NCBI RefSeq assembly: GCF_006088715.1
Contig: NZ_CP030772.1
Coordinates: 620,001-684,000, forward strand
Length of the DNA: 64,000 nt
Origin: Streptomyces sp. YIM 121038
GTDB lineage: Bacteria > Actinomycetota > Actinomycetes > Streptomycetales > Streptomycetaceae
Direction: 5' to 3'
Both the position numbers and the translations under genes were made by a program. Below, piece by piece: positions 1-9,326 of this stretch; position 1 is the first letter of the stretch; each line of letters begins with the position of its first letter. The notes beneath the pieces are model-generated. The model was not told where the DNA came from, did no database searches, and worked only from the letters and a program-made list of their open reading frames with translations.

Positions 1-1270
1 AGGTCTGGGCGTCCTTGAGCTGGCGCTCGACGGCTTTGACCAGGGCGGGGAGTGCGGGCAGGAGGGTGCGGGTGCGCTGGTCCATGGCCGCTTTGCGGCG
101 GGCGCGGTTCTTGGTGTGGTCGGTGTCGCTGTCGCGGACCGGGCAGGGAGCGACCCACGGGCCCCACCGTGCCGGCTCTTCGGCGGCCCAGCGGGCGAGA
201 TCCTGGTAGAACGCCCGGACCCAGCTGAAGACGGTGTGCGCGTTGACCCGCGGCCGGATGGGGATGCCGTGACGGTCACGGACCATGCGGACGCGTTCCC
301 GCCAGGCCGTGACGGTATCGGCGTCCAGCCGCAACGAGTCGATCCCGGGGTGGTGTTTCTCCATGTCACGCCAGAACAGTCCGGCGAGCGAGCGGGCCAT
401 GTCCTCGAGCGTGGTGTAGTCGACGTCCACCGCGCGCTCGGTGAGGTAGTCGACCAGGAGGTCGCGTATCGCGGTGCAGGTAATGCCCTGCCGGTCGACC
501 AGGGCCGCCGGTGTCAACTGCCCCGGCAGCATCACGGTCTTCAGCCGGGCGGGGGCGTCGGGTCCGAAGGCACCGAGCCTTGCGAGGAGTTGGTAGAAGA
601 GGTGCTTGCCGTGGTGGCCGTTGGTCTGGTGCTCGCCGATGGCGTGCTGCAGCTCGACGCAGTCGCCGATGGTGACGTCGTGAACGGTGCTGCCCTTGCG
701 GGTCACGATCCAGGTGACGCGGTTGAGGGCGTTGTTGCAGTCGTTGGCCCCCGTGTGGCCGGTGGCCGTGTACCGGTCCTTGAGCGCCGCGAAACCGTCG
801 GGATCGGTGACGCTACGGATGTGCGCCAGCAGTTGAGAAGGGCGCTGCCGGAGCAGCCACCGGTAGGCGGGGCGTACGACTTGTCCGCCCAGCAGCGGGA
901 TCATGCCGCAGCACAGATCGGCACGGTCGTACTTGCGCGCCCGCTGGTGCTCGGCGAGCCACTGCATCGGCAGCCGCGGCCACTCCCGCCCGGCCTCCTC
1001 GGCTCCGCTGGCCGTCCAGCGTTCCTGCCAGGTGCGGCCGGGCTGGTCCTCCAGCCAGTCGAGCAGCTTGATCAGACCGCGGCGGCGCGTGCGCTGGTTG
1101 GTGTCCGTGTCCGCGGTGAACGGCAGCGCGAGCGTGCGCTCCAGCACCTTCTCGCGCGATTCCTCCGTCTGCCACCAGGACGTCGGTACTTCCCGTATCT
1201 CCTGGCCAGGAGGCAAGGGAGCGTGGCGAACAGGTGCGGAGGGGCGGGCGGTCACTGTCTCGGTGGTCAT
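1..1270 (-). CDS. Tn554-type recombinase partner (TnpB-like), 3' end outside the window
   Basis: The reading frame is open for at least 423 codons from an ATG at 1270 and runs off the left edge. It begins MTTETVTARPSAPVRHAP and has Trp- and Arg-rich helical stretches (for example WWQTEESREKVLERT, then KLLDWLEDQPGRTWQERW). Its start overlaps the stop of the upstream recombinase by ATGA, so the two are translationally coupled. A roughly 420-residue tyrosine recombinase followed by a much larger protein is the order of tnpA-tnpB in Tn554-type elements, and that context is the main reason for the call. The catalytic C-terminal domain would lie outside the window, so recombinase activity is inferred. 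Confidence 0.7.
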   Translation of the reverse strand, partial: MTTETVTARPSAPVRHAPLPPGQEIREVPTSWWQTEESREKVLERTLALPFTADTDTNQRTRRRGLIKLLDWLEDQPGRTWQERWTASGAEEAGREWPRLPMQWLAEHQRARKYDRADLCCGMIPLLGGQVVRPAYRWLLRQRPSQLLAHIRSVTDPDGFAALKDRYTATGHTGANDCNNALNRVTWIVTRKGSTVHDVTIGDCVELQHAIGEHQTNGHHGKHLFYQLLARLGAFGPDAPARLKTVMLPGQLTPAALVDRQGITCTAIRDLLVDYLTERAVDVDYTTLEDMARSLAGLFWRDMEKHHPGIDSLRLDADTVTAWRERVRMVRDRHGIPIRPRVNAHTVFSWVRAFYQDLARWAAEEPARWGPWVAPCPVRDSDTDHTKNRARRKAAMDQRTRTLLPALPALVKAVERQLKDAQT

Positions 1271-2529
1271 GCCGGGCCTACGCCGAGGGCGGCCGGGCCG
1301 AGCAGTGTCTGGAGGACCTCGGAACGGTAGCCCGGGGCGGGCATCACCGGCTTGACCGGCTCCGCAGCCTGCCGGGCGTGGTGTGCCAGTACGTTCGCGA
1401 CGACCTCGCCCTGGGCGGGTTCGAGGTACTGCTCCGTGGTGCTGATGTGGAGATGCCCGAGGACCCATTGGACGTCGGTGAGCGAGAGCTTGGGGTCGCG
1501 CACCATCCTCTTCGCCGCGCTGTGTCGCAGGTCATGCAGGGTCCAGTTCGCCCCCAAGGTCTCGTTGGCCCGGGTGAACACCATGCGGGCCGCGTCGTAG
1601 CTCAACGGCCTGATCGGACGCCGCAGAGTCCACCACAGAGGCTCGTCCGGCCCGTCGAGAGGTTGCGGGCGGATCTGCTGCTGGTAGAGACGCAGCCAAA
1701 CGAACGCGTCGCTGGAGGCGGGAATCCACTGCAGAGCCCGGGAGCCCTTGCGGATGACGCCGACCGTCTGGTCACCGGGGCTGACCCGGTCCCGGCTGAC
1801 GCCGAGGAGCTCGGAGGCGCGCGGGCCGGCCGAGATGTAGAAGGCGACCAGCGCGCGGTCGCGGTGCGAGGGAAGAGCCGCGAACAACTCGTTGAACGCC
1901 TGGTCAGGGATACCGCGCGGGGTTCGCCGGGGTTCCTTCGGCTGGTAGGGAGCCCGGCGAGTGGGGTGCCGATAGGCGTGCATCGGGTTGTGGTGGACGT
2001 TGAGATGCTCGTCCTCGGCACGCTTGCTCTTCGGGAACGGGTTGAGCAGCGGCCGTCCGTGCATGTCGCGGTGGTACTCGTGGAAGCTGCGGACCACCGC
2101 CCGCGCGTGCCGCCGGGTGCGGGGCGCGTAGTTCTCACCCGCGTACCGCTTGCTGGTCACCGGGTTAACCGACCCAGGCGCCGGAGCATCCGGCCGTCGA
2201 GGCCGCGGTGGCTTCTTGACCAGCCTCAGCCACAGCGCGAAGTCCCGGGCATCCGCACGACTTGCCCGGTCCCACGGCACGTCGACGGCCCACAAGAACC
2301 GGAACCAGGCCAGCAGTTCGTACACGTACGAACGAAGCGAAGCTGGACTGTCGTCGTCAGCGAGCATGTCGAGCAGGAACTCGCTGACCGCCGACACCTC
2401 GACGCCGTCCCCATCCAGCAGCCGGAACGGTAGGGCCGGGTCGCCGGTCTCCTCGACCCGGCCGACCCTCGGCACCGCAAGTGCTGTGACATCCCGTAAC
2501 TCCGTACGTTCCTGCACCTGATCCTCCAC
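1267..2529 (-). CDS. Tyrosine recombinase (site-specific integrase, TnpA-like)
   Basis: A 420-residue phage-integrase-family protein that would cut and rejoin DNA through a covalent phosphotyrosine. The catalytic set is visible: Arg about 237 in SAGPRASELLG, His332 and Arg335 in LHDLRHSAAKRM, the GH pair at 358-359 and the nucleophile Tyr about 368 in STTEQYLEP. The N-terminal 150 residues form the SAM-like core-binding region. It overlaps the next gene by ATGA, consistent with a two-gene transposition module. Its 5' end lies about 160 bp from the broken end of a Tn3 transposase, so the element probably inserted there. The family is clear; the Tn554 assignment rests on gene order. Confidence 0.9.
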   Translation of the reverse strand: MEDQVQERTELRDVTALAVPRVGRVEETGDPALPFRLLDGDGVEVSAVSEFLLDMLADDDSPASLRSYVYELLAWFRFLWAVDVPWDRASRADARDFALWLRLVKKPPRPRRPDAPAPGSVNPVTSKRYAGENYAPRTRRHARAVVRSFHEYHRDMHGRPLLNPFPKSKRAEDEHLNVHHNPMHAYRHPTRRAPYQPKEPRRTPRGIPDQAFNELFAALPSHRDRALVAFYISAGPRASELLGVSRDRVSPGDQTVGVIRKGSRALQWIPASSDAFVWLRLYQQQIRPQPLDGPDEPLWWTLRRPIRPLSYDAARMVFTRANETLGANWTLHDLRHSAAKRMVRDPKLSLTDVQWVLGHLHISTTEQYLEPAQGEVVANVLAHHARQAAEPVKPVMPAPGYRSEVLQTLLGPAALGVGPA

Positions 2530-2686
2530 GAGCCGCTGTGGTCTCCAACGACTCGTGATGACAGCACATGAGGACGGTCGTACGGGAAGGCTTCGCGGGG
2601 AGTGCGCTGGGCCGACCGGCCGATCTCGTCACCGTGCGTCGAACTCCGGGGACGCTCCACCTCACCCCTCGGTAGTTCGGTCAACA

Positions 2687-3986
2687 GGTCTTCCATCCCG
2701 TCGCGGTATGACTGCCGCAGTTCGCCCTTCTGTCCGTGGAAGATCTTCCGGGCGAGTTCGTGACGCGATTCCTGCCGGTTGAGCTGGGTGTTGACTCTCC
2801 GGCGCAGCAGTTCGTCGGTGAAGTACGAGGACAGATACGCGCTGCGGTCAAGGCGGCCGAGTTCCATGACGGCCTTGCCGGTCGGGGTGGGCTTTCCGCC
2901 GGGCGCCAGGACGCGCAGCGCCTCGGAGGCTTTGATCGTGCCGGAGTGCAGGGACCCTGCCAGGCGGAGCATCTCGTCCCAGTGCGCGGTGATCTGCTTG
3001 AGTTTGATCTTGTCGCGGGTGACCGGGTTGAGCGGCCCGTAGTCGGCGTCCGGATCGACGCGGTAGAGGGTGGCGCTGCCGACGTCGGCCAGGCGCGGGG
3101 AGAACTGGTAACCCATGAGGCGGAAGAGCCCGAAGACGATCTCGCTGGCGCCGTGCGTGTCCGAGGTGATCTCGACCGGGCGCAGGGCCGTCTCCTGTTC
3201 CAGGAGGCCGTCGAGGATGAAGAAGGAATCGCGCTGGGTGCCGGGGATCAGGATGCCGTGCAGGCCGCTGAACTGGTCCGAGAGGAAATTGTAGAACGTC
3301 ACTCCGCGCCGGCGGGTGCCGAAGTACTTGGGGTTCGGCCCGGAGTTGAGGGTGCGGATCGGGGTGACGAAGCGCAGTCCGTCGGCGGAGGCCAATTCCC
3401 CTCCGCCCCACGCCTGCACCAGGGGCAGGCGCATGTGGTAGTCGACCAGGCGTGCGTTGGCTGCAGAGAGAGTCGACGCGCGAATGTAGTTCTGCTCGAC
3501 CCAGAACAGCCGGTCGCGGTTGAGGGCGTCGACGCCGTCGTGGACGATCGGCTCGATGCCGACGTTGGTGGCCTCTGAGGTGAGGACCGCAGCCACGGAC
3601 AGCTCGAGGTTGTCCATGCGCGAGTTGGCCTCGGAGACGTGGGTGAAGTCGGACAGGTAGGGCACCCAGGAGTCGACCTCCAGCACGATCTCGGGCAGGT
3701 CGACGGCGGGCATGCGCGCCTCGATCTCCTTGTTCAGCTCGATCAGGGATTCGGGTTCGTCCAGGCGATCCAGGCCGGTGAGGATGATGCGGTCGCGGCC
3801 GCCCTGCTGCTCGATGCGGACGTTGGGGTTGGCAGCCAGGCCGTCGGCGAACTCCCGGTGGGCCTTGTCGAGCCGGCCGGTCCACTCGGCGAGGATCTTG
3901 TCGGGCTTGAGGTCGAGGTCGAGTTCCTCGCAGACCCGGGCGCGGGCCGCCTCCCACAGCTCGACGGCCCGGAGCACGCCCGGCAA
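2687..3986 (-). pseudogene. Tn3-family transposase fragment (catalytic half)
   Basis: Translation on the minus strand gives the C-terminal catalytic part of a Tn3-family transposase: VSEANSRMDNLELSVAAVL, HDGVDALNRDRLFWVEQNY, QFSGLHGILIPGTQRDSF, ITSDTHGASEIVFGLFRLMG, then the tail ending QSYRDGMED. The N-terminal half is missing because at about 3987 the sequence joins a cytochrome P450 gene on the other strand. The C-terminus breaks off at about 2687 and is replaced by unrelated sequence ahead of the recombinase gene, although the frame stays open to 2226. It is therefore a remnant cut at both ends, not a working transposase. Confidence 0.88.
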
Positions 3987-4907
3987 CGCCGCCTGACCGT
4001 GCCCGCCTTACGCCCCGTCTTCGCCGATCGCCTGCGGCCGCTGATGCGCGAGGTCATGCACGAGCTGCTCGACCAGGTCCCGTCCACGGGTATCTGCGAC
4101 GCGGTCACCAGCCTTGCCCGCCCCTGCACCGTCCCCGTGATCTGCGCCGCCCTCGGTGTTCCCACCAGCGACACCGCACTGTTCTCCCGCGTCGCCGACG
4201 CCTGGACCCGTGCCTTCTTCGACTCCGCCGCTGTTCCCGAAGCCCTGGACGCCCACCAGGCCATCGACACCTACACCGCGCGTCTGATCGACCAGCGCCG
4301 GGGTGCCCCGGGCCGCGACCTCATCAGTGAACTCCTCGCGCAGGAGACCGGCTGCGGCATCTGGGAGCCGCGGACCCTCATTGAGTTGCTCTCCGCACTC
4401 ATCGTCGCCGGCACCGACACCACCCGCGTGCAGCTCGCAAGCATCATCGAACACCTCGCCCGCCGCCCCCAGCAGTGGCAGGCGTTGCGCAAGGATCCCG
4501 CCCGGATCCCGGCCACCGCGGAGGAGATCATCCGCCTCACCCCGGTGGCCAGTCTCCTGCGCAGAACTGCCACCGCAGACGTCGACCTCGGCGGGCTCGC
4601 CATCCCGACGGGCACCATCGTCACGCTGGCCATCCCGACCATGAACCGTGATCCCGACGTCTTTCCCGATCCGTACCGCATCGACCTCACACGCCCCAAC
4701 GCCCAAGCGCACCTGTCCTTCGGCGGTGGCGCCCACTTCTGCCTCGGCAACGCCCTGGGGCGCGCTGAGATCCACGAAGCCCTCGCCGTGCTCACCGAAC
4801 GCATCACCCACCTCACCCCCCTGCGGCCTGCGACCTGGCGGCCTCCGAACTCCCTGCAGGGCCCCACCGAACTGCCGATGCGCATCTCCCCCAGCCGCGG
4901 AGCCTGA
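3987..4907 (+). pseudogene. Cytochrome P450, 5'-truncated
   Basis: About 306 residues matching the central and C-terminal parts of a bacterial class I P450. Visible are the I-helix motif IVAGTDTTRVQL, the K-helix ExxR in AEEIIRLTPVAS, and the heme-binding loop SFGGGAHFCLGNALG with its Cys ligand. The first 90 or so residues (helices A-B') are absent: similarity begins at RRLTVPALRPVFADRL, exactly where the antisense Tn3 remnant ends. The frame stays open upstream through the Tn3 fragment, but that part is antisense noise. The protein was probably a monooxygenase paired with the intact P450 20 bp downstream. Without its N-terminal region it is unlikely to fold. Confidence 0.85.
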
Positions 4908-4927
4908 CACCGAGGCGAGGAGGCCCC

Positions 4928-6154
4928 ATGCACTGGACCGAACCCGTTGACGTCCTGCACTTGATGCGGCAGCACGAGATACGGGAGAACCCCTACCCGC
5001 TGTACAGCTGGCTGCGGGCGAACCATCCCGTCTACCTCAACCCCACCGGCAACATTGCCCTGATCAGCGCCTGGCGCCATGCCCGCATCATGAAAGACCC
5101 CGCTCTACGCGGCATGAGCCAGGACCGGCTGGCCGGCGCCAACCCCCGCTACGCCACCTCCCATACCCTGCGCATCATGATGAACTCCGTCGTCAATAAG
5201 AACCGCCCCGAACACACACGACTGCGCAAGGTCCTCTCCCCGCTGTACGCCCCGGCCACCGTGGAGCGACTCCGCGTACAGGTCACCGAGAACCTCAACC
5301 GGCGCATCCTCGGGATCAAGCAGCGGCTGCTCGACGGCCAAACCGTCGACCTGCACACCGAGTTGACGTCTCCGTTCGTCGCCGACGCCGTCGGCGCCCA
5401 CGTCGGCATCCCCGAACCCGACCGCGTTCCGCTGCAGCACTACGTCCACAGCGCCTTCGCGGCCTTCCACCCCGCTGCCACCGACGCCGTCCACTGCCAG
5501 GCAGACCAGGCCACCTCCCACCTGTACGCCTACTACGCCGACCTCATGGACAGGGAAGATCCCCCTCCCGGGACCGCCCTGGACATGCTGGGCAGACCAG
5601 ACGCTCCGGCCCGCTGCCACATCACCGAAGAAGAACGGCAGAACCTGCTGTGGGTGGTGTGGATGGGGGCTCACGAATCCTCCATCGCTGCCCTCGATCA
5701 CGCACTCATCACCTACGTCGCCCACCCCCAGCACGCCCCCCTGGTCTCCATGCCGGACACCCTCACGAACTACATTCACGAATGCCTCCGCTACGAAGCG
5801 CCACTCATGATCAATGCCTCGCGCATCGCCGCCGTGAAAGACCTTGACATCGCCGGAGTGCACGTCCCCGAAGGATGCGGCGTCCACTTCCTGCCCGGCG
5901 CCATCAACCGCGACCCGCAGCAGTACGACAACCCGGACACCTTCATCCCTCAACGCACCAACGCCGAGACCCACATCAGCTTCTCCCTCGGAATCCACCG
6001 CTGCGCCGGAGCATCACTGGCCACGCTGGAAATGACGATCCTGCTTCCGGCCTTCCACCGCCATCTCGGTGCTCTCGCCCCGGCCCTCACCCCCGATTAC
6101 GCCCTGGGCACTACCCAACGCACTCTGAAACACCTCTGGGCACAACTTGCGTAA
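4928..6154 (+). CDS. Cytochrome P450 monooxygenase
   Basis: A 408-residue soluble bacterial P450. The ATG is preceded by GAGGAGG at a good distance. Landmarks are the N-terminal region RENPYPLYSWLRANHP, an I-helix in which the usual AGxET is replaced by GAHESS, the K-helix ExxR as ECLRYEAP, and the heme loop FSLGIHRCAG with Cys at about 359. The Ser in place of the conserved Thr of the acid-alcohol pair is mildly unusual and could alter proton delivery. It lies 20 bp after a truncated P450 and 57 bp before an aldolase-family gene, so the three probably formed a tailoring operon. The substrate cannot be read from sequence; the isoprenoid operon elsewhere in the window makes a terpenoid plausible, as inference only. 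Confidence 0.92.
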   Translation: MHWTEPVDVLHLMRQHEIRENPYPLYSWLRANHPVYLNPTGNIALISAWRHARIMKDPALRGMSQDRLAGANPRYATSHTLRIMMNSVVNKNRPEHTRLRKVLSPLYAPATVERLRVQVTENLNRRILGIKQRLLDGQTVDLHTELTSPFVADAVGAHVGIPEPDRVPLQHYVHSAFAAFHPAATDAVHCQADQATSHLYAYYADLMDREDPPPGTALDMLGRPDAPARCHITEEERQNLLWVVWMGAHESSIAALDHALITYVAHPQHAPLVSMPDTLTNYIHECLRYEAPLMINASRIAAVKDLDIAGVHVPEGCGVHFLPGAINRDPQQYDNPDTFIPQRTNAETHISFSLGIHRCAGASLATLEMTILLPAFHRHLGALAPALTPDYALGTTQRTLKHLWAQLA

Positions 6155-6211
6155 CCCGCCATCAAGACGACAACGGCCGGCGGCCCGCTCCCGACCCGAA
6201 GGAGAAACCCA

Positions 6212-7000
6212 GTGACGATCAACAAGCCGGGCGAGATGCCACCGGACAGCTTCTTCCTCCACCCCCCGGCCTTCCCCAACCATGGCGAACACCGCACCCA
6301 TCTCAAGCAGCGCCTGGCAGCGGCGTTCCGCCACTTCGGCCGCCTCGGCTTCGATGAGGGCATCGCAGGGCACATCACCGTGCAAGACCCCGAGCACACC
6401 GGGACCTTCTGGGCCAATCCGCTGGGCGTCCCCTTCCTCCACATCACCCCGCACCATCTGGTCCGGGTCGACGGAGACACCGCACGTACCGTGGAAGGCG
6501 GGCACGTCGTCAACATCGGCGCCTTCTACATCCACGCCGAGATCCACGCCGCCCGGCCCGACGTCCAAGCCGTCGTCCACCTGCACTCCACCTACGGGCG
6601 CGCATGGTCCGCACTCGGAGAACCACTCGCCCCCATCACCCAGGACCACTGCCCGTTCTTCGAAGACCACACCGTCTTCAACGACTACAACGGCATCGTC
6701 CTAGACCGAACCGAAGGCAAACGCATCGCCACCGCCCTGGGACCGAGGAAAGCCCTCATCCTGCGCAACCACGGCCTACTCACCGCAGCCGAAACCCTCG
6801 ACGCCGCCGCGTGGTGGTTCACCCTCATGGACAAAGCCTGCGAGATCAGCCTCCTCGCCCACGCCGCGGGCCGCCCCGTCCTCATCCCGGACGAAGCGGC
6901 CCGCGCCACCCGCGACCAGATCGGCACCCACCTCATCGGCTACAACAGCGCCCAGCCACTCCTCACCCTCGCCGACGAAACCCTCCACGACAGCCGATGA
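6212..7000 (+). CDS. Class II aldolase/adducin-family protein
   Basis: A 262-residue protein with a GTG start behind AAGGAG. It has the family core: an N-terminal helix (HFGRLGFDEGIAGHITV), the zinc-site region AVVHLHSTYGRAWSALG with paired His residues, and the conserved NHGLLTAAETLDAAAWWF near residue 190. Members are zinc-dependent sugar-phosphate aldolases or epimerases, or related decarboxylases and dehydratases. This one resembles the unspecific actinobacterial group found beside oxidative genes. It follows the P450 in the same direction and likely shares its transcript. After it comes only decayed IS5 sequence, so the operon may have been longer. The family is secure; the reaction is unknown. 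Confidence 0.88.
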   Translation: MTINKPGEMPPDSFFLHPPAFPNHGEHRTHLKQRLAAAFRHFGRLGFDEGIAGHITVQDPEHTGTFWANPLGVPFLHITPHHLVRVDGDTARTVEGGHVVNIGAFYIHAEIHAARPDVQAVVHLHSTYGRAWSALGEPLAPITQDHCPFFEDHTVFNDYNGIVLDRTEGKRIATALGPRKALILRNHGLLTAAETLDAAAWWFTLMDKACEISLLAHAAGRPVLIPDEAARATRDQIGTHLIGYNSAQPLLTLADETLHDSR

Positions 7001-7107
7001 ACGCACCATCCGGCAGCACCTCGCTCAAAACGCTGTGGCCTCGACTCGCCTCACACACACCCAATACGAGAGCCGAGGCATCTCCCCCGCATCCCCGGTG
7101 ACGCCCG

Positions 7108-7390
7108 AGATGGATCATCCGCATCTGCGAGCGCCAGGGCGGTCCCATCCTGGCCAATCTCGCCTACCAGGGCGGGCCCCTGGCTGACCACGGGCATCAA
7201 ACGCAGACCCCTGCAGGAACTCACCCCCACCGAGAAAACCGTCAACCGGGCCCTGGCCACAGCACGGGCACCGGTCGAACGCGGCATCACCCGCCTGAAG
7301 TCCTGGCAGACCTTCCACAGATCCCGATACAACCCCAACCGCATGACGTCCATCGCCAAAGCCGTCCTCACCCTGGAGCGGCACAGCTGA
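7108..7390 (+). pseudogene. IS5-like transposase 3' fragment
   Basis: The plus strand encodes WIIRICERQGGPILANLAYQ and, after a small deletion that shifts the frame, RRPLQELTPTEKTVNRALA to a stop at 7390. This is the same C-terminal region as the IS5-type transposase at 11133-11570 on the other strand (IIRICERQGVPILADLAYQG). Similarity continues a few bases past the stop into a shared GAGCTCAGTG-like end. Only the last third of the gene survives, with no 5' part. It is a remnant of a second copy. Confidence 0.85.
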
Positions 7391-7601
7391 AGGAGCTCAG
7401 TGCCTCAAGCGCCCCATCTGCCGCTAGCTCTTCAAGATCCTGGAACACCCCAGACACGGCAGCGAAGCGAATCCTGACGATCTCCCTCAAGCAGCTTGAC
7501 GCGATATAGCAGCCTCGGGGGCAGGCTGGTGAACTGGGCGAGTCAGTCCTGGCCAGCGGGTGTGTTCGGTGGGGCGCGCGTTACTGATCGCGGTGGGGTG
7601 G

Positions 7602-8552
7602 TCAGCGCAGCCAGCCGCGGCGGCGGATGTACCAGAGCGGGATGAGCGCGGCGACGAAGGTCAGCAGGGTAGTGATCAGGAAGCCGTGTTCCCAGTTGAG
7701 TTCGGGCATGTTGGTGAAGTTCATGCCGTAGAACGTGGCGATCAGGGTGGGCGGCAGGAAGACCGCCGTGATGATTGTGAAAACCTTGACGATCTGGTTC
7801 TGCTTCACATCCAGCGAGGTCATGATGGACTGCTGGAGGTAACGGACCTTGTCGTGCTCGTAGCTGGCATGGTCCTTGACACTGTTGATGTCCGCGACCA
7901 GGACGTCGATCTGTGCGGCGAGGGCGTCGTCGGCGGCGCTGGTCTCGGTGCGCAGGTGGCGGGCGGCGCGGGCCAGCATCAGCTGGGACTCTTGGCAGCG
8001 AGAGACGATCTCCTCGGCCAGGTTCATGCGTTTGATGGTGTCCTGCATGTCGCTGACGCCGATGTCGGTGCCGTGCTCGTCGTAGCCGTCGGTGGCGAGC
8101 TGGATCTCCTCGCTCATATCCTCCAGGACGTCGCTGGCGTGGTCGATGACGTGCTCCTGCGCCTCGTTGAGGGCATACAGCAGCGCGTACATCACGCCCT
8201 GTGCACTCTCAGCCAGGTGCGGAAGCCGCCGCAGGCGAGCCAGAGCCTTGCCGAACGCGGCAAACGGGGTGGCGGGCTGGAGCGTGACCAGGACGTCCCC
8301 GCCCAGCGCGAAGACGATCCGCTCGCGCCGGACGGTCTCCCCGTTGCGGATGTTGACCACGACGGGCAGGTAGATGAAGGTGTCGGACTCCCACACCCGG
8401 CTTCCGGCAGTGTCGAACTCGACCCCGGTGACGTCCTGGGCCTTGGTCATAGCGTCGAGGTCACCGGCGGCGACCTGGAGCCAGCGCATACGCAGGCTCG
8501 CGACGGCGCAGCCATGGTCCGCGACGGTGGCCGTGAGCTTCTCATCGGTCAT
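7602..8552 (-). CDS. corA: CorA-family divalent cation transporter
   Basis: A 316-residue CorA-type channel for Mg2+ (or Co2+/Ni2+) uptake in the cytoplasmic membrane. The signature YGMN loop is present (ATFYGMNFTNMPELNW) after the first membrane helix (IVKVFTIITAVFLPPTLI). A second helix (FLITTLLTFVAALIPLWYI) and a short basic tail follow. The long N-terminal cytoplasmic domain includes the stalk helix. TGAGGAGGG sits just before the ATG. A small membrane-protein gene lies 44 bp upstream in the same direction. Whether it imports or exports cannot be decided from sequence. Confidence 0.93.
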   Translation of the reverse strand: MTDEKLTATVADHGCAVASLRMRWLQVAAGDLDAMTKAQDVTGVEFDTAGSRVWESDTFIYLPVVVNIRNGETVRRERIVFALGGDVLVTLQPATPFAAFGKALARLRRLPHLAESAQGVMYALLYALNEAQEHVIDHASDVLEDMSEEIQLATDGYDEHGTDIGVSDMQDTIKRMNLAEEIVSRCQESQLMLARAARHLRTETSAADDALAAQIDVLVADINSVKDHASYEHDKVRYLQQSIMTSLDVKQNQIVKVFTIITAVFLPPTLIATFYGMNFTNMPELNWEHGFLITTLLTFVAALIPLWYIRRRGWLR

Positions 8553-8596
8553 GATGTCCCTCCTCAGGGTTGTTGTGTGCGAGTCACATGGGCGGC

Positions 8597-8785
8597 CTAC
8601 GGGTTGTAGGGGGAGGTAGACGACGAGCCGCTGTCCTTCTCGGTCGGCGGCTCCGGTGCGCCATAGTGGATAATCAACAGGGCGGCGCAGATGAACAGGT
8701 ACAGAGCGACGGTGAAGGCGATCGCCTGGCGTTCCAGGTTGGGCCGCTTCTTCGGCGGCGTCGCGATCTTGTTGAGCATGACCAT
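8597..8785 (-). CDS. Small single-span membrane protein upstream of corA
   Basis: A 62-residue protein starting at 8785, chosen because AAAGGAGGTGA ends a few bases before ATGGTCATG; the longer in-frame ORF to 8938 lacks such a site. It has a basic N-terminus (KIATPPKKRPNLERQ), one strongly hydrophobic helix (AIAFTVALYLFICAALLII) and a Ser/Pro-rich acidic tail. It precedes corA by 44 bp and is probably co-transcribed. No family is recognised. A role as an accessory or regulatory peptide of the transporter is only a guess from position, size and the very strong ribosome-binding site. Confidence 0.7.
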   Translation of the reverse strand: MVMLNKIATPPKKRPNLERQAIAFTVALYLFICAALLIIHYGAPEPPTEKDSGSSSTSPYNP

Positions 8786-9326
8786 CGAGGTCACCTCCTT
8801 TGGGTGAGGTAATAGCAGGGCAGATGCCCCGAGCTGCAACGCGGGCAAGCCGTGCGCAGGGCAGGGAACGGTGCCGCCGGCAAGCAGGCGCCGCCCAGGA
8901 GAAACGGGTGCTTCACCCAGCATTGAGGCGCGGGCCACGCGGCAGCACGTGCACGGGCATAGATCCGCAAGGCCGCCGGGGCAGCATCAGGAAATCCGGT
9001 TAGGCGCGGGCTTCCGGATGCGGAGCCAGGCTATGCCCCGGACTGCAACTATCCATGTCTGTCCCTCTCAGCCGGGCGCGGGTTGGTCCCCACGCGGAAT
9101 TCTGCGGACCAGCCCTCTCAGGACACGCCATACAGGCAGCGCACACCGGGCCGGGCACTCGACCATACTTGCACATCTACGCAACAAGCAGCAAAGGCTC
9201 CCGGCCGACACGACGCAAAGACTTTCAATCTGCCGCGTGACAGGAGGTGGCCGCCCCGTCGGCAGTCAGCGCGTGCGACCAAGACGTTTGCGTACCGGTT
9301 CCCGTATGCAATTCAAGTACGTCACT
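8786..9326. other. Intergenic leader upstream of the corA operon
   Basis: About 540 bp without a convincing gene. Part of it is presumably the 5' untranslated region of the small membrane protein/corA operon on the minus strand. I looked for an M-box like the one at the right end of the window and did not find its conserved segments. No tRNA is seen. The right limit is the terminal repeat of the IS1182 element. Confidence 0.5.

Noticed and set aside
116..1330. Long plus-strand ORF of 404 codons
   Set aside because: Antisense shadow of the recombinase partner gene on the minus strand, whose translation is protein-like and coupled to the neighbouring integrase.
3639..3986. Apparent N-terminal extension of the first P450
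   Set aside because: The added 116 codons are the antisense of the Tn3 transposase fragment and contain no P450 sequence.
8786..9326. Mg2+ riboswitch upstream of corA
   Set aside because: The conserved M-box segments seen at 63.54-63.69 kb are not found here on either strand.
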